NCBI GenBank assembly: GCA_036927565.1
Contig: JAYESD010000011.1
Span: 96,509,178-96,573,177 of the forward strand
Direction: 5' to 3'
DNA: 64,000 bases
From: Tuctoria greenei
Lineage: Eukaryota > Streptophyta > Magnoliopsida > Poales > Poaceae
A program made the position numbers and the translations under genes. Position 1 is the first letter of the stretch. Each line of letters opens with the position of its first letter. The notes under the pieces were generated by a model, which worked only from the letters and a program-made list of their open reading frames with translations, had not been told where the DNA came from and ran no database searches. Of the stretch, positions 1 to 10,579 are shown piece after piece.

Positions 1-438
1 TCCAAACAACACTAGCAAAGCCCTAATTAATCACTTACGCCGCACCCATACTTGGCCTCGTGGTGGCACTGTAGTCCTGGCTTATTCTCGCATGAACTGG
101 TCCTTAGATCTAAAGCAAGCAAACCACCATAACATCCATCCCATCCACATACCAGGCTTGCTTAGATCATCCATTACCATACCATGTTTAACCAGTTCAT
201 GTTAACCATAATCTCATCCATGCATAATTAAATTGAGTGTTATAGTTGTTTCCCATCCCAGTTGATTAAGCGAAGCAAAAAGGTAAAAACCCTTCCCGAC
301 TCTCTACCATAAATTCCAGGTGACAAGGGTGGTTTAGCAAATCTAGTAAACTTCCTACCATAGGATTTCCCATAAATTTGACACAAGCATGCAGTTTTGC
401 AAACAAAACATTTATTTTAAAAACAGGATCAATATGCT

Positions 439-1134
439 TCAAGGACACTTGCCTTGCTCTTGCTGTTGATTAGGGTCAAAGCCTTCAAACTCTTGATGTT
501 GTAGATCCTCCATGGCACTCTCTAGCGCAAATCCGTCTAATCCACACAATAAACATACAAGACAAGAAACACAATCAAAGAGTGCACGAATATTACTCAA
601 TATGACATGACATGCATGATTGATGCAATGCAAGGTAGAACTTGTCACTAGATTGCTTTTAATGATCACTAACTAGCTCTAATAGATTTTAACAAGTTTA
701 TACAGGTTTGGGGTCGATTAGATCAAATTTTAGAATTAATTCAACACAATTTAACCAGAAAGATCGGACTAGTCCGCTAGGGACCGGACAAGTCCGCACT
801 TGACGAGATCAGCAGATTAGGGTTTTCTAGATCGACGTGAATTTGTAGATTAGGGGTTGAATTCACATAAGGAAAAGAGAATAGAAGGTATACCAGGTGT
901 TTTGAACTCCAATGAACCAAGAAACTTGGAGGTAACACTTGGATCTTGATGATCTAGGGTTGGTGATGAACTTGGAGATGAATTGGTGGTGAAGGACAAA
1001 ACTTGGTGGAGATCTTGATCCTCCTTCGTTTCCTCCTCTTCTTCTTCTTGTTTGGGATCTTCTCCTCCCTCCTTGATGGTGGCTCCCCACGAACTAGGGT
1101 TTGGGTGGGTGGAAAAGTGGCAAATAGATGTCAA
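439..1134 (-). CDS. Two-exon open leader region inside the B LTR
   Basis: Downstream of the TATA box an open frame runs 1134-894, rich in E, K, S and P with a run of glutamates. It meets a GT donor at 893. After a 357-nt AT-rich intron ending in AG at 538-537, exon 2 runs 536-439 and ends in EQGKCP and a stop. The junction keeps the frame (phase 1) and gives about 112 codons. Exon 2 is 98 nt, exactly as in D (58256-58353), and the peptides align without gaps at E, ED, Q, Q, FE and EQGKCP. No ATG is seen in exon 1 after the TATA box, so initiation is unclear; exon 2 has an internal ATG not shared by D. It may instead be a structured, spliced 5' leader. Function unknown. Confidence 0.4.
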
Positions 1135-1151
1135 ACCAAGGGGTGGGGTTG

Positions 1152-1159
1152 TTTATATA
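1152..1159 (-). promoter_or_regulatory. TATA box of the B LTR
   Basis: On the minus strand the sequence reads TATATAAA, followed about 50 nt later by the AAACCCTAG-type motif common in plant leaders. It lies about 620 nt into the LTR and just after the palindrome array, the expected U3 position for the element promoter. Confidence 0.65.
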
Positions 1160-1327
1160 GACGTGGAGGCTAGGGTTAGATGGATTTCGAGTTTAGGATG
1201 AGTAGAGGCCGGTTCAGAGTCCCACATGGGCTCTAAAAGAGTTGGACACGACGTCCCTAGGCCCACTTGACGTGAAACCCAAGAAACAAGTCGTAAAACA
1301 AAAGGTCCATCTCGGAGTCACGAAATA

Positions 1328-1650
1328 TCGGACAAGTCCGGACAGGACCGGACTAGTCCGAAGTCGTCCAGAGAGAAAATCGGACAAGTCTGGCCAAAAA
1401 TCGGACAAGTCCGATCTTAGTCAGAAAGGGAAACGGACAAGTCCGCTGGAACACCGGACTAGTCCGGAAAAGTCCAGGGACTTAGCAAATTTTCAAGGAT
1501 TCATGGAATACCGGACTAGTCTGCACAAAATCGGACAAGTCCGAAGTTGTCCAGAGGCAAATATCGGACTAATCCGCAGCAAAAACGGACAAGTCCGTTT
1601 TTAGACAGAGAGAAATCGGACTAGTCCTCAGCAAAACCGGACTAGTCCGC
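1328..1650. repeat. Array of 12-bp palindromes CGGAC(A/T)AGTCCG in the B LTR
   Basis: About twelve copies of CGGACTAGTCCG (a perfect palindrome) or CGGACAAGTCCG occur in 320 bp, some with one mismatch, at irregular spacings of roughly 15-55 bp. Two more copies lie at 765-776 and 784-795, past the TATA box. Spacers contain short recurrent strings such as tctgac. The array sits directly upstream of the LTR TATA box. The same motif array occurs in the copia LTR at 46405-46890. Confidence 0.9.
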
Positions 1651-2213
1651 ACTTTCCTATATTTTTAAGTGCAGTTTTATTCCAAATCAATTTTAAACTT
1701 GTTCCTCTTGTTATGGGTTAATGTTAAACATGTATATGAGTGCATGTAGGGCATGATGCATGAAAATGAGGGTGTTACAGGTCCATAGTTCGGTTTTTGA
1801 GCTGTGTCTTCAAGGGTCTTTGGATGTGCTGTTGGCAGTAGTTCACAATTAAACCATCGCCACGTAGCATATCTAGGATGCGGCAGGTGAGATCTGAGCG
1901 TGTGGATCTCACACAATTGAAGGTCGCTGGTCTGCCGCCCTCAGGCTTCCCGCCTTTCATGATGACAACCATTCGCCTGGGGTAAGGGCCTCGACTTGAT
2001 CGTCGGGGTGGCCCCGGGCCCCCTTGTCATTGGCAGGGTGAAGTTTTTGAACTGTGTCGTCGGCTCTTCTGCGGTTTCAATCCAAGCGTTGCGGGGGCTT
2101 ACCTAAGAATGAAAGCGCGCATCATTTGGGGATTCTTTATGCCTTCATTCGAACTTGCGCTCAAATTCTCCAAACTTTCGCTCGCTTTTCCTCTTTCGCC
2201 ACGCTGTGCTGCG

Positions 2214-5200
2214 ATGAAGTTGGGACTTCCAAAGAGCCGCATCGGGAGCAAGAAGGAGTTGTCTAGGGTCCGGACCTACATGGGATAGTCTAGTGACTCC
2301 TTCGACAATGACATTCGCTGTGGCAAGCTTCCCTTCGAGAAGGAGCGAGCCGGAGATATGGTGTACTTCATTGGGTACGCCATGGCGGGTTTGATCCCAC
2401 CTTTCTCCACTTTCTTTCTGATGTTGCTGGATTTCTATGGTCTGCAGCTCCACCATCTGGGCCCCCACTCAATCTTGCAAGTGGTGACTTTCGTCCACTT
2501 TTGCGAGATGTGGGTGGGCGTTCCCCCTTTCGTGGAGTTGTTCCGGACTTTCTTCACTGTCCACCCGACTGGGAAGAGTGATGAGTTCATCAGCTTCTAC
2601 TACTTCGTGAAGCGGAAAAACTCTCCCCTCAAGTACTTGAGGTGCTTCCCTTCTAGCATGTGGGATGACTGGAAGAAAGACTGGGAGGTCATCACCGTCG
2701 AGGGACACGAGAGGTTGGAACTGCCTGAAGGCCTCCCCCGTGTCAACATCGACACTTGGAGTGACGTGCCGGAGCTGTCGAGGGAGTACAGGCCCATCTT
2801 GGACAGAATCCAGGAATGTGTCGAAGGTGGGGTGACCCCGCAGATGGTCTTCGGCAACTTCTTGACGAACAGTTGGGCCCTGCTGAGGGCTAGGAGCCGA
2901 CCTACCTGGGCCTTCAACAGTGAGATGGACACCAGCCGCATTGAGGTCGGCTTGGACACCAACCTGACCGGTGAAGCCTTGAGACCCATCTCAAGAAGTT
3001 CCAGCCTGGGAACATCGGCCCTGGCGACGTGTCTCCACCGGCAGACTTCCTTCCTATGGATATGATACCAGAGGAGTGCAGAGAGCTCCGGAGGAAGATG
3101 CTGTTGTTGGATGACTTGGGTCTGGTGGAGAGGCGATAAACCTCTGGGGTGGCGATTCCCAGAGCTTCGGAGGATGGCTCCGTTCCCGCTCTGAAGCCAA
3201 GAACTGAAGTCGTAGGCAAGGGCAAGGAGTTGGCCGAGCCCTCAAGCAGCAAGAGGAAGTTGAAGCATGCTGACGGGAGGTCCGTCAGACCTGCTCCTTC
3301 CACGGCAGCTCCTTCTCCTCGGAGGAGGAGGTCTTCAACGGCGGCAACTACTGCAGCATTTTCATATCCTCGGGACACTAGCTCTGGCCATGTGGCTCTA
3401 GTACCAGGGCCAGCTGAGGGCTCTAGGTCCGGGGGTCCTTCTCAATCGAGGGGGGCCTCAACCAAGGCGACACCGACGGCAGCAGCAAGCTCCGGGGAGT
3501 CTTCCGGAGCTACTATGCCAATGGCGTTAGGGTCCGGCCCTGAGCGTCCAGTGAAGAGGTTCCACGCTAGCTGGAGCAGAAGCCTTCCGAGGTAAATTTG
3601 GTTTTTAACCTCAGTTGATTGTTTTTTGTTGTAACTATGTTTTGAATGTCTTCGTCCTTCATCCACAGGGTACCCAAGAAAGGGGCTGAAGCTCCGGTTC
3701 CTGCAGCAGCAACTGATGCTGCGGAGACAGAGGCTCCGACTTCGGGTCCAGCGCCGCCCCAAGAGGTGGCTGAGGCCGCGGCAGCTCTGGCGCCAGCTTT
3801 CGTGGTCCTTGACCTCGAGTCATCCCCTGAAGCTCCCGTGGTAGCGCCAGACCACGAGAATGAAGATGTACCAGCGGCACCAGTCCCGAAGGTTGAAGCT
3901 CCGGTTTGGATGCTAAAATGATGGACGCTCCGGCCTCAGAGCCAGAGGTAGCTACAGTCCCGGCCATAGAGCCGGATGTTGTTGAATCCCCGACAGTGGA
4001 GCCGGTGGTTGATGAAGCCCCAGAGGTAGAGCCGGTGGTTGACGAAGCCCCGGCGGTGGAACCGAGTATTGATGAAGTTCCGGCGGTGGAGCCCGGTCTT
4101 GATGAAGTTCTGGCGCCTGAGCCGGTTGTCAAAGAAGTGCCAACGCCTAAGCCAATGGCAGCCGAGGCACCAGCACCTGAACCAGCGGTGGAGGAGGCTC
4201 CAGTGTTGGAGCCGGAAGTGGCTTTAGCTCCGGTCGAACCTTCAACGCCTGCCCCGGAGGTAGTGGTTCAGGAGGTGCCCATGCCTTAGCCAGGGTGCCA
4301 AGAGGAGGCTGCCGGTCCCCCGCCTTAGGGACCAGTTGCTGATGACCAGGCGGCAGGACCTTCGGAGTCGACTCCGGAGGTAGGAACTTCTGGTGTAGGA
4401 ACTTCCCCGGTGGCGGCCAAGGCTATCCTAGAGGGCGTTCCTAGTGCCGTGGAAGCTCAGGGGACCACTTTTGTAGAGTGGGACCCAATTTTTGTTATGG
4501 AGAACCCGCTGGCACCAGCGGAGGGGACCCCAGCAGGTCCGGAGCCAATCCCCCTATCATTGTCTATCGACAACGCCTGCTCCAGCCTTCGTCAAGTGCA
4601 GCTGGCCTTCTACCACGACAGCAAGGCCCTCGAGGAGGAGCACCAAGCCCTTAGGAGGTGGCGCAACCGGCTCCAATTCGAGACCAAAATGGCGCAAACC
4701 AGGCTGGCTGACGACAGGGAATGGGTGAAAAGGGAGAAAGTCCAGTTGGAGTACTGGGGTCAACTGCTGGACGAGAGGGAAAGCATGGTGCGATCGCTCG
4801 ACAACCAGTCCCAGGCCATCCACAAATAGGTCGTAGCTGCTAATAATGCAGCGAATGATCGCGAAGAGAAGCTCAGCGCCATCCACGACAGCCTCGTCAA
4901 GCGCCTGGAGGATCTTGAGGAGCGGGAGAAAAAGCTCGAAGATGAAGAGCAAAAACTCCTAGAGCTGCGGGATGACCTCGTGAAGAGGGAGGAGGAGCTT
5001 ACTCAGAGGCTGACTCTGGGTGATAAGAGTCTCGCGCAGTGCACCATGAAGGTGGAGGAGCGCTGCGAGAAGGATGAGAAGAAGGCCCGGCAGCGAGGAC
5101 AATACCTCCACAAGAGGGAGGATGAAATTGCTTCTAGGGAGAAGAAAGTGCGGGGCCGGGAGAAGGACCTAGTCGACCGCTGGAACAAGATCCACCTCCG

Positions 5201-5705
5201 GGAGGAGGAGCTCAGTAAACTCGAAAGGCAGGTTGCTGAAAAGATTCAGCAGAACGCCAAAGAGGTTGAGCGCCTTCCCCGGGAGGATTCGGAGCTTGCG
5301 GCGACCAGAAGATCCTTGGAAGAGATGTGAGGCTCGAGGGCTGCGGAGTCCCAACAAATTTTGGACTTCTTGGGCAAAGCCAACGACGCGCTGATGCTGA
5401 TGGGTTTTAGTCCCTTGCGTCCGGATGATTCGGAGACGGTGCTGGACCAGGCGTTGCAGGCGTTGAGTTTGGCAGGCAAAAAGCTCACCAAGATGTGCGA
5501 TGTCATCGCGGACCAGCTGGAAACCGAGGGACAATCCCTGGCGAAGAATGCCGCAGAGTTCATGCTGACGTGCTACACAAGACGGGACCCTCGCTTCCCA
5601 CTGGACTCGGTTCTTGAAGGCCCCATCGACGGAGAGGGAGAAGCCGCCAAAGCCACCGTGTCGGAGGTTGCCCAGAAGGTCGCCTCATTCTTCCATAGGG
5701 TCTAG
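2214..5705 (+). pseudogene. Antisense accessory gene of element A (gypsy-type transposase domain, Pro-rich middle, coiled coil)
   Basis: The likely start is ATG 2214, with the KSRIGS motif a few codons in. Codons 45-170 resemble the 'putative gypsy type transposase' domain (Pfam PF04195), with LLDFYGLQLHHLGPHSIL and a VPPFVELFRTFF segment. A basic, Ser/Ala-rich region follows (3149-3591). A GT-AG intron of 77 nt (3592-3668) joins frames correctly into an acidic Pro/Glu/Ala repeat region of about 12-residue units centred on EPVV and EAP (3669-4290). A long charged coiled coil (4560-5330) and an alpha-helical C-terminal segment ending in FHRV at 5705 complete it. It is broken: TAG at 2286, a frameshift near 2980, stops near 3138, 3919, 4287, 4326, 4827 and 5328. 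It opposes gag-pol. Its function in the family is not known to me. Confidence 0.8.
3592..3668 (+). other. Intron in the antisense gene of element A
   Basis: The donor GTAAAT follows CCGAG. A T-rich stretch leads to the acceptor CCACAG. Removing these 77 nt restores the reading frame across the junction (phase 2), whereas reading through meets TAA at 3593. This supports a real spliced gene on the plus strand. Confidence 0.75.
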
Positions 5706-7020
5706 GATTCTCTCTTTGTAGCCCCCGCTTGTATTCTCTCTTCTTTTTCTCTAATTTCGTAATCTCTTGACTTTAGATTAATGAAATCCAAGAATTTTAT
5801 GAATTTCATTTTTTGTCTTCAACACCTTTGTCCCACTTGGCCCCCTGGTAGATGTACACAATTTGATTGTGAACATGTACCAAGAGATGTAGCATTTTGT
5901 TGAAAACTAGCTCGCTTCAAACTTGTAGTTTGTAGGTCCGAAGTCGCCCATAGTAGGGGCCCCCTGAGGTTGTCGGAGCTTAGTAGCTCCGGCAGTGACC
6001 CTTGTCAACACGTAGAGCATTGACGGTTAGTCCTATGGGGTTGTCAGAGCTTGGTAGCTCCGGCAGCGACCACTGTCAACACGCGGTGCGTCGACAGCAG
6101 ACCTCACTGGGGAGTCTTCCCACCATCTTTTCTTCACGTTGACGGCTGGCCCCCTGGATTTGCCAGAACTTTGTAGCTCTGGCATGTCCACTATCAATGT
6201 TTGGAACATCGACAGTAGACCATCTTAGGGGGTGTAGGAGCTTTGATAGCTCCGGCTTCATCCACCATCATCATGAGATCTTTATTCTTCCTGCAGACTG
6301 AAGTCAAGAAAACAGTAAAATCCATTTTTTCTCTATAACTCGTTTGCGGCTTACTATTCTCGAAAGAAATTTTTAGGTCGAACGTAATTCTAAATACAAT
6401 CAAGTGCACCGGCTTGTTTTCTCCAGGTCCGATCGTTTCTATACTCGCCTTACTTCGGCCTGCCGGGGTGTAGGTAGAGTGGCGTACTTAGGGTGCAGGA
6501 CCAGGCTAAGTCGATAGCACACTCCGGACCTAGATTGGCTTGGTGGCATTCAGACGAGTAGACCATTAACAATGTTTAGACCCAGAAGAATTGACAATGC
6601 AACTTGAATTATATATGAATTGGTCGAGCTAAAGTTTCTAAAGAATTGCACAACTTTGTTACAGACAAGAAAGAGAAAAATAAACAATATTGAGCCTGTA
6701 CAAAATAAATGCACGTGGAGTCTGTTTTCATACAATGATGTCTTTCATTATAGGTCCGGGGTACAGGGAAAACAAGTACACTCTTAGGGTACGGAACCAG
6801 GTTAAGTGTGTTGCGTTTCTCGTTTGACCCAAGGTAGCTAGCTACACTTTTAGTTCTGAGACTGTGACAAGTGTTGCCTGAACTTTGGGGACCTTTCGGG
6901 GAAGGCCCGGCTGTTCTCCTGAAGGAGCTACCCGACTCTGTACAATGACTCTATAACATACATCACATGTAACTACAGACTCACCTCCGTGATATTAAGC
7001 ATAGAACTTACGGAGGTGCT
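5706..7020. other. Spacer between the antisense gene and integrase of element A
   Basis: No convincing coding region. The antisense gene's 3' side has T-rich sequence and AATGAAA-type signals near 5780. A diverged tandem repeat occupies 5935-6255. The rest (6260-7020) shows only short repeated phrases such as gtccgg and agggtgcagga. Confidence 0.55.
5935..6255. repeat. Four diverged tandem repeats of about 75-100 bp
   Basis: Each unit carries the phrase gagcttggtagctccggc followed by a segment like ccactgtcaacacg and cgacagtagacc. Copies begin near 5970, 6047, 6160 and 6230. They lie in the spacer of element A where plus- and minus-strand transcripts would converge. Confidence 0.65.
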
Positions 7021-8400
7021 CAATGTTCCAAGGATTAGGGAGCGGTGTCCCATCCTCGGTTGCCAAGCGAACGCATCCGGGACGAGATACTTTGATTACT
7101 CGGAAGGGTCCTTCCCAGATGGGGAAGAGTTTGTTTGACCTTTCCCGAGTTTGTATTCTCTGTAGCACCAGATCGCCTTCCTTGAGCTGCCGGCTGTGAA
7201 CATGCCTTTGTTGATAGCACCGAAGATCTTGGCGATATCAGGCATTTCGAACAACTGCTCGGCACCTTCCGTCTTCAAGGAGGTCAAGGTCTTCAAGACG
7301 GAGCTGGTCCTGCGTGGCATCGTCGAAGTTCCGGACCCGGAGTGACCCCATGGTGATTTCCGGAGGAAGGACTGCTTCAGCACCGTACACCAAGAAGAAG
7401 GGTGTCTCTCCAGTTGACCGGTTTGGAGTTGTCCTATTGGCCCACAAGGAGGGTAGAAGCTCATCAATCCAGTTGGCTCCATGTTTTTTCAGGCGCTCAT
7501 ATGTGCGCGTCTGGAGTCCTTTTATGATTTCTGCATTTTCTCTCTCAACTTGGCCATTGCTTGCCGGGTGAGCTACAGAAGCGTAGCTGACTTGAATGCC
7601 GAGGTCTTCGCAATATCCTTGGAATGCGGAGCTTGTGAATTGGGTCCCATTATCAGTTATGATCTATTTTGGGACTTCAAATCTACATACGATGGACTGC
7701 AAGAAGTTGATAGATGATTGCTTGTTTATTGTCACAACTGGAGTTGCTTCCGGCCATTTGGTGAACTTGTCAATGGCAACGTACAGGAACTTGTAACCTC
7801 CGACGGCTCTTGGGAAAGGTCCCAATATATCCATCCCCCACACAGCGAAGGGCCATGTAGGAGGTATCATTTGTAGAGGTTGAGCTAGTGTGTGGATTTG
7901 CTTTGCATGGAACTGGCATGCTTCGCATTTCTTCACTAGCTCAGTTGCATCTTGGAGTGCCGTAGGCCAGTAAAAACCATGCCGGAAGGCTTTACCGACT
8001 AGCGTGCGAGAAGACGCGTTGTTCCCACACACGCCTCTATGGATTTTTGCGAGGAGCACGCAACCTTCTTCCTTTGTAATGCACCGCATTAGGACGCCAT
8101 TGGAACCACGCCGGTAGACATCCCCTTCTACCAGTGTGTATCTTTTAGCCAATCTGACTATCCGGTCAGTGGATACATTATCTTCAAGAAGGAAATTGTC
8201 TTTCAAGTAGCTTCGGATCTCCGAGATCCATGCATTGGAGCTAACTTGAGGATTTGAGTCTTGCGTGCTGGGTTGCTCGGAGCTTCCTGCAGCACCTACA
8301 ACCCTTGATGGACGCCATGGTAACAGGGCCATCATGAGCGCCATCTTCGAGGTGTTGGTCTCGCCCCCTTCACTTTGTTCGGCAGGCTGAGCTGTTGGTC
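7021..8400 (-). pseudogene. Integrase region of element A pol
   Basis: The N-terminal zinc-binding region is seen around 7900-8060 (CGNNASSRTL, then KKCEACQFH). In relatives the second N of CGNN is normally His, so the HHCC site is damaged. The catalytic core follows: GMDILGPFP (first Asp), ITDNGTQF (second Asp) and NGQVERENAEI (Glu), in the order of a DDE retroviral-type integrase. A TAG stop near 7661-7663 cuts the core, and another lies near 7238 before the C-terminal part that ends near 7021 with a tail like NIEHLRKFY. It would insert cDNA into the genome if intact; this copy cannot. Confidence 0.88.
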
Positions 8401-9690
8401 TTGACAATCTCTGAATGAAGGTTCCGTCAGGAGCCAGAGCTCCGGTGTAAGCTTTCGTCGATATTTCATCGGCTTCAGCATCGTTGAGACACTGGACATG
8501 CCAAAGATCCAGGATGTCGACGGCCTTCTGAAGCTTCTGAACTTCAAGTAGGTATGCAGCTAGTTGAGGGTTGTTGCAGCAGCATTCAGCTTTGACTTGT
8601 TTTATGACGAACTGCGAGTCACCCTTTACCAATAGCTGCTTGACACCATATGATAGTGCCACCTTGAGCCCATAGATTAGTGCTTCATACTCCGCCATGT
8701 TGTTGGTCGCCTTGAAGTCAAGGTGAACCATGTATTTGACTTCTTCCCGGTCGGAGCGAGGAGAAGGACTCCAGCTCCAGCTCCCTGCTTTTGCACGGAG
8801 CCGTCGAAGTAGAGAGTCCAGTGAGGCTCGGTGAAGACCGGAACCTTGGGTTCCAGCTTCTGCTCACTGGGGCCCCCAGGATTTGATGGAGAGGGGGTCC
8901 ATTCCACCATGAAGTCCGCCAGTGCTTGACGATTGATCGCTTGTCTTGGGACGAATTCAAGATCTAACTCGGTGAGTTCCGCTGCCCGCTTTGCAATGTT
9001 CCCGGTAGAGTTGGGATTATGCAAGATTGCACGCATTGGATAAAAAGTTACCACTAAAATCTTGTGAGCTTGGAAGTAGTGTCGGAGCTTCCTAGAAGCA
9101 ATAAGAACTACATAGTGCAGCTTATGCACCTCCAGGCACCGAGTTTTGGCGTCATAGAGTACTTGTTTGATGAAGTACACTGGGCGTTGGACTGTCCGGA
9201 CCCTCCCTAAGGGGCCCGGAGCTTCCTCCTCATCAACCCAGACCCTCCCGGAGGTGTCCGGACCTTGTTCGGGGACCTCCAGGTTCTTGCCTGAAGAACC
9301 CAGAGCTTCTTCTGTAGTGACCTGGACCTTCCCAGAGGGGTCCAAATCTTGTTGCTCAGCAACAGCAACTTCTTCATTTGAAGGAGGTTGATCCTCTAGC
9401 ATATTGCCTTGAGGATCAGGGTCTGGGCGCTGGGACCCAGACTCGTCTTCAGGTAGCTCCTGACCCTCCCGAAGGGGTCTGGATTCCTGAACTAGAGATG
9501 GTTCTGGTCTTTCCGCAACCAGGACCATGCTGACAACTTCGTCAGTTGCCGAAATGTAAAGCAGAAGTGGCTCACCAGGATTCGGAGCTACCAGGGTTGG
9601 TAGAGTGGTGAGGAGCTGCTTCAGGTCTTGGAACGCCTTTTCTGCTTCTTCGGACCATTGAAATGGTCCGGACTTCCTCAACAACTTGAA
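8401..9690 (-). pseudogene. RNase H region of element A pol with an acidic repeat insertion
   Basis: After the RT thumb (9684) the protein reads through FQDLKQLLTTLPTLVAPNPG and LLLYISATDEVVS into an insertion of about 95 residues (9470-9185), rich in E, D, G, P and S. The insertion has four repeats around the phrase PSGKV/TSGRV/PLGRV. The connection resumes at VQRPVYFI. RNase H proper shows LYFDGS, NMAEYEALIYGL and VKGDSQFV, the expected D-E-D residues. A frameshift near 8730-8740 separates the first Asp from the rest. A second variable acidic region, near 8400, leads to integrase. Confidence 0.85.
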
Positions 9691-10575
9691 GAAGGGTAGC
9701 GCCTATTCTGCCAGTATTGAGATGAACCGGCTGAGGGCAGCTAGACATCCAGTCAGCTTCTGGACATCCTTGATGCGGGCTGGTGGATGCATGTCTTCAA
9801 TAGCTTTAATCTTTGCTGGATTCGCTTATATTCCTCGGTGGTTCACCAAGAATCCAAGAAGCTTTCCAAAGCTAACCCCGAAGACACACTTATCTGGGTT
9901 CAGCTTCGTGCGTGTGACTCGCAACTTGTCGAAGATAGCTTGCAAGGTGTCAAGGAATGACTCCTTGTTCTTGATCTTGACAACGATGTCATCGACGTAC
10001 ACTTCCACTACATCCCTAATAAGCTCTCCAAAAGTTTTGTACATAGCTCGTACAAACGTTGAAGCAACATTTTTTAGACAGAATGGCATGGCAGTATAAC
10101 AATATAATCCTTCTATTGTGATGAAGGAAGTATGATCTTCATCTTCCCTAGACATTCTGATTTGATGATACCCAGAATATGCGTCTAGGAAACACAGTAA
10201 TTCGCACCCGGAGGTGGAATCCACTATCTAATCTATTCTAGGTAGTGGGAATGGATCTTTTGGACATGCCTTATTCAGTGTAGTGTAGTCGATACACATC
10301 TGAAGCTTCCTGCCGGCCTTGGGTACAACGACTTGGTTTGCCAGCCATTTTGGGTGGAAGACTTTCGGATGAATCCAGCTTCAAGCAACTTATTCACTTC
10401 TTGACGTATGAGTTCTGTCGCTCTACTGATTGCTTCCAGGACTTTTGATGTACAGGCCGAGCGTCGGGATAAATCTTCAGATTGTGCTCGATCACTTCCC
10501 TAGGGATCCCAGGCATTTGTGATGGTTGCCAGGCAAACACGTCGACATTAGCCCGGAGGAAAGTGATGATCGTGA
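9691..10575 (-). pseudogene. Reverse transcriptase region of element A pol
   Basis: The best block, 10224-9826, contains LLCFLDAYSGYHQIRMS (first catalytic Asp), AMPFCLKN and VYVDDIVV (the YVDD box), then DKCVFGVS and GKLLGFLV. It is Ty3/gypsy RT. Upstream, 10560-10225, conserved pieces survive in shifting frames. Stops occur at 9826 (after NHRGI) and just before the thumb near 9700. It copies genomic RNA into cDNA in intact elements. This copy is inactive. Confidence 0.88.
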
Positions 10576-10579
10576 GTTC

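Larger units (their letters stand above)
1..1779 (-). mobile_element. Element B: partial LTR of a chromovirus-like Ty3/gypsy retrotransposon
   Basis: Read on the minus strand, the LTR starts at 1779 with TGTAACACCCTC, the same terminus as element D at 56967, and runs off the window at 1. Positions 1-450 match the reverse complement of D around 58300-58760, including the stretch after the EQGKCP stop codon. The first half of the LTR (upstream of and around the TATA box) is unrelated to D and carries the 12-bp palindrome array. At least 1779 bp of an LTR that is 2756 bp in D is present. The base after the terminus (1780) belongs to element A, so B inserted into A. The matching target duplication (expected to start GTCCA) would lie outside the window. 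Family assignment rests on similarity to D, whose gag and terminal integrase residues are visible. Confidence 0.85.

Noticed and set aside
266..448. A 60-codon minus-strand frame after the EQGKCP stop in B
   Set aside because: DNA is conserved in D but the frame is broken there by stops, so conservation is not at the protein level.
1242..1604. A 120-codon plus-strand frame across the palindrome array
   Set aside because: Made of the repeated 12-mer and opposite to the LTR direction; no protein family.
3442..4132. Minus-strand frames opposite the Pro/Glu-rich part of the antisense gene
   Set aside because: Mirror images of a repetitive, GC-rich coding strand. The plus strand has the intron and the conserved domain.
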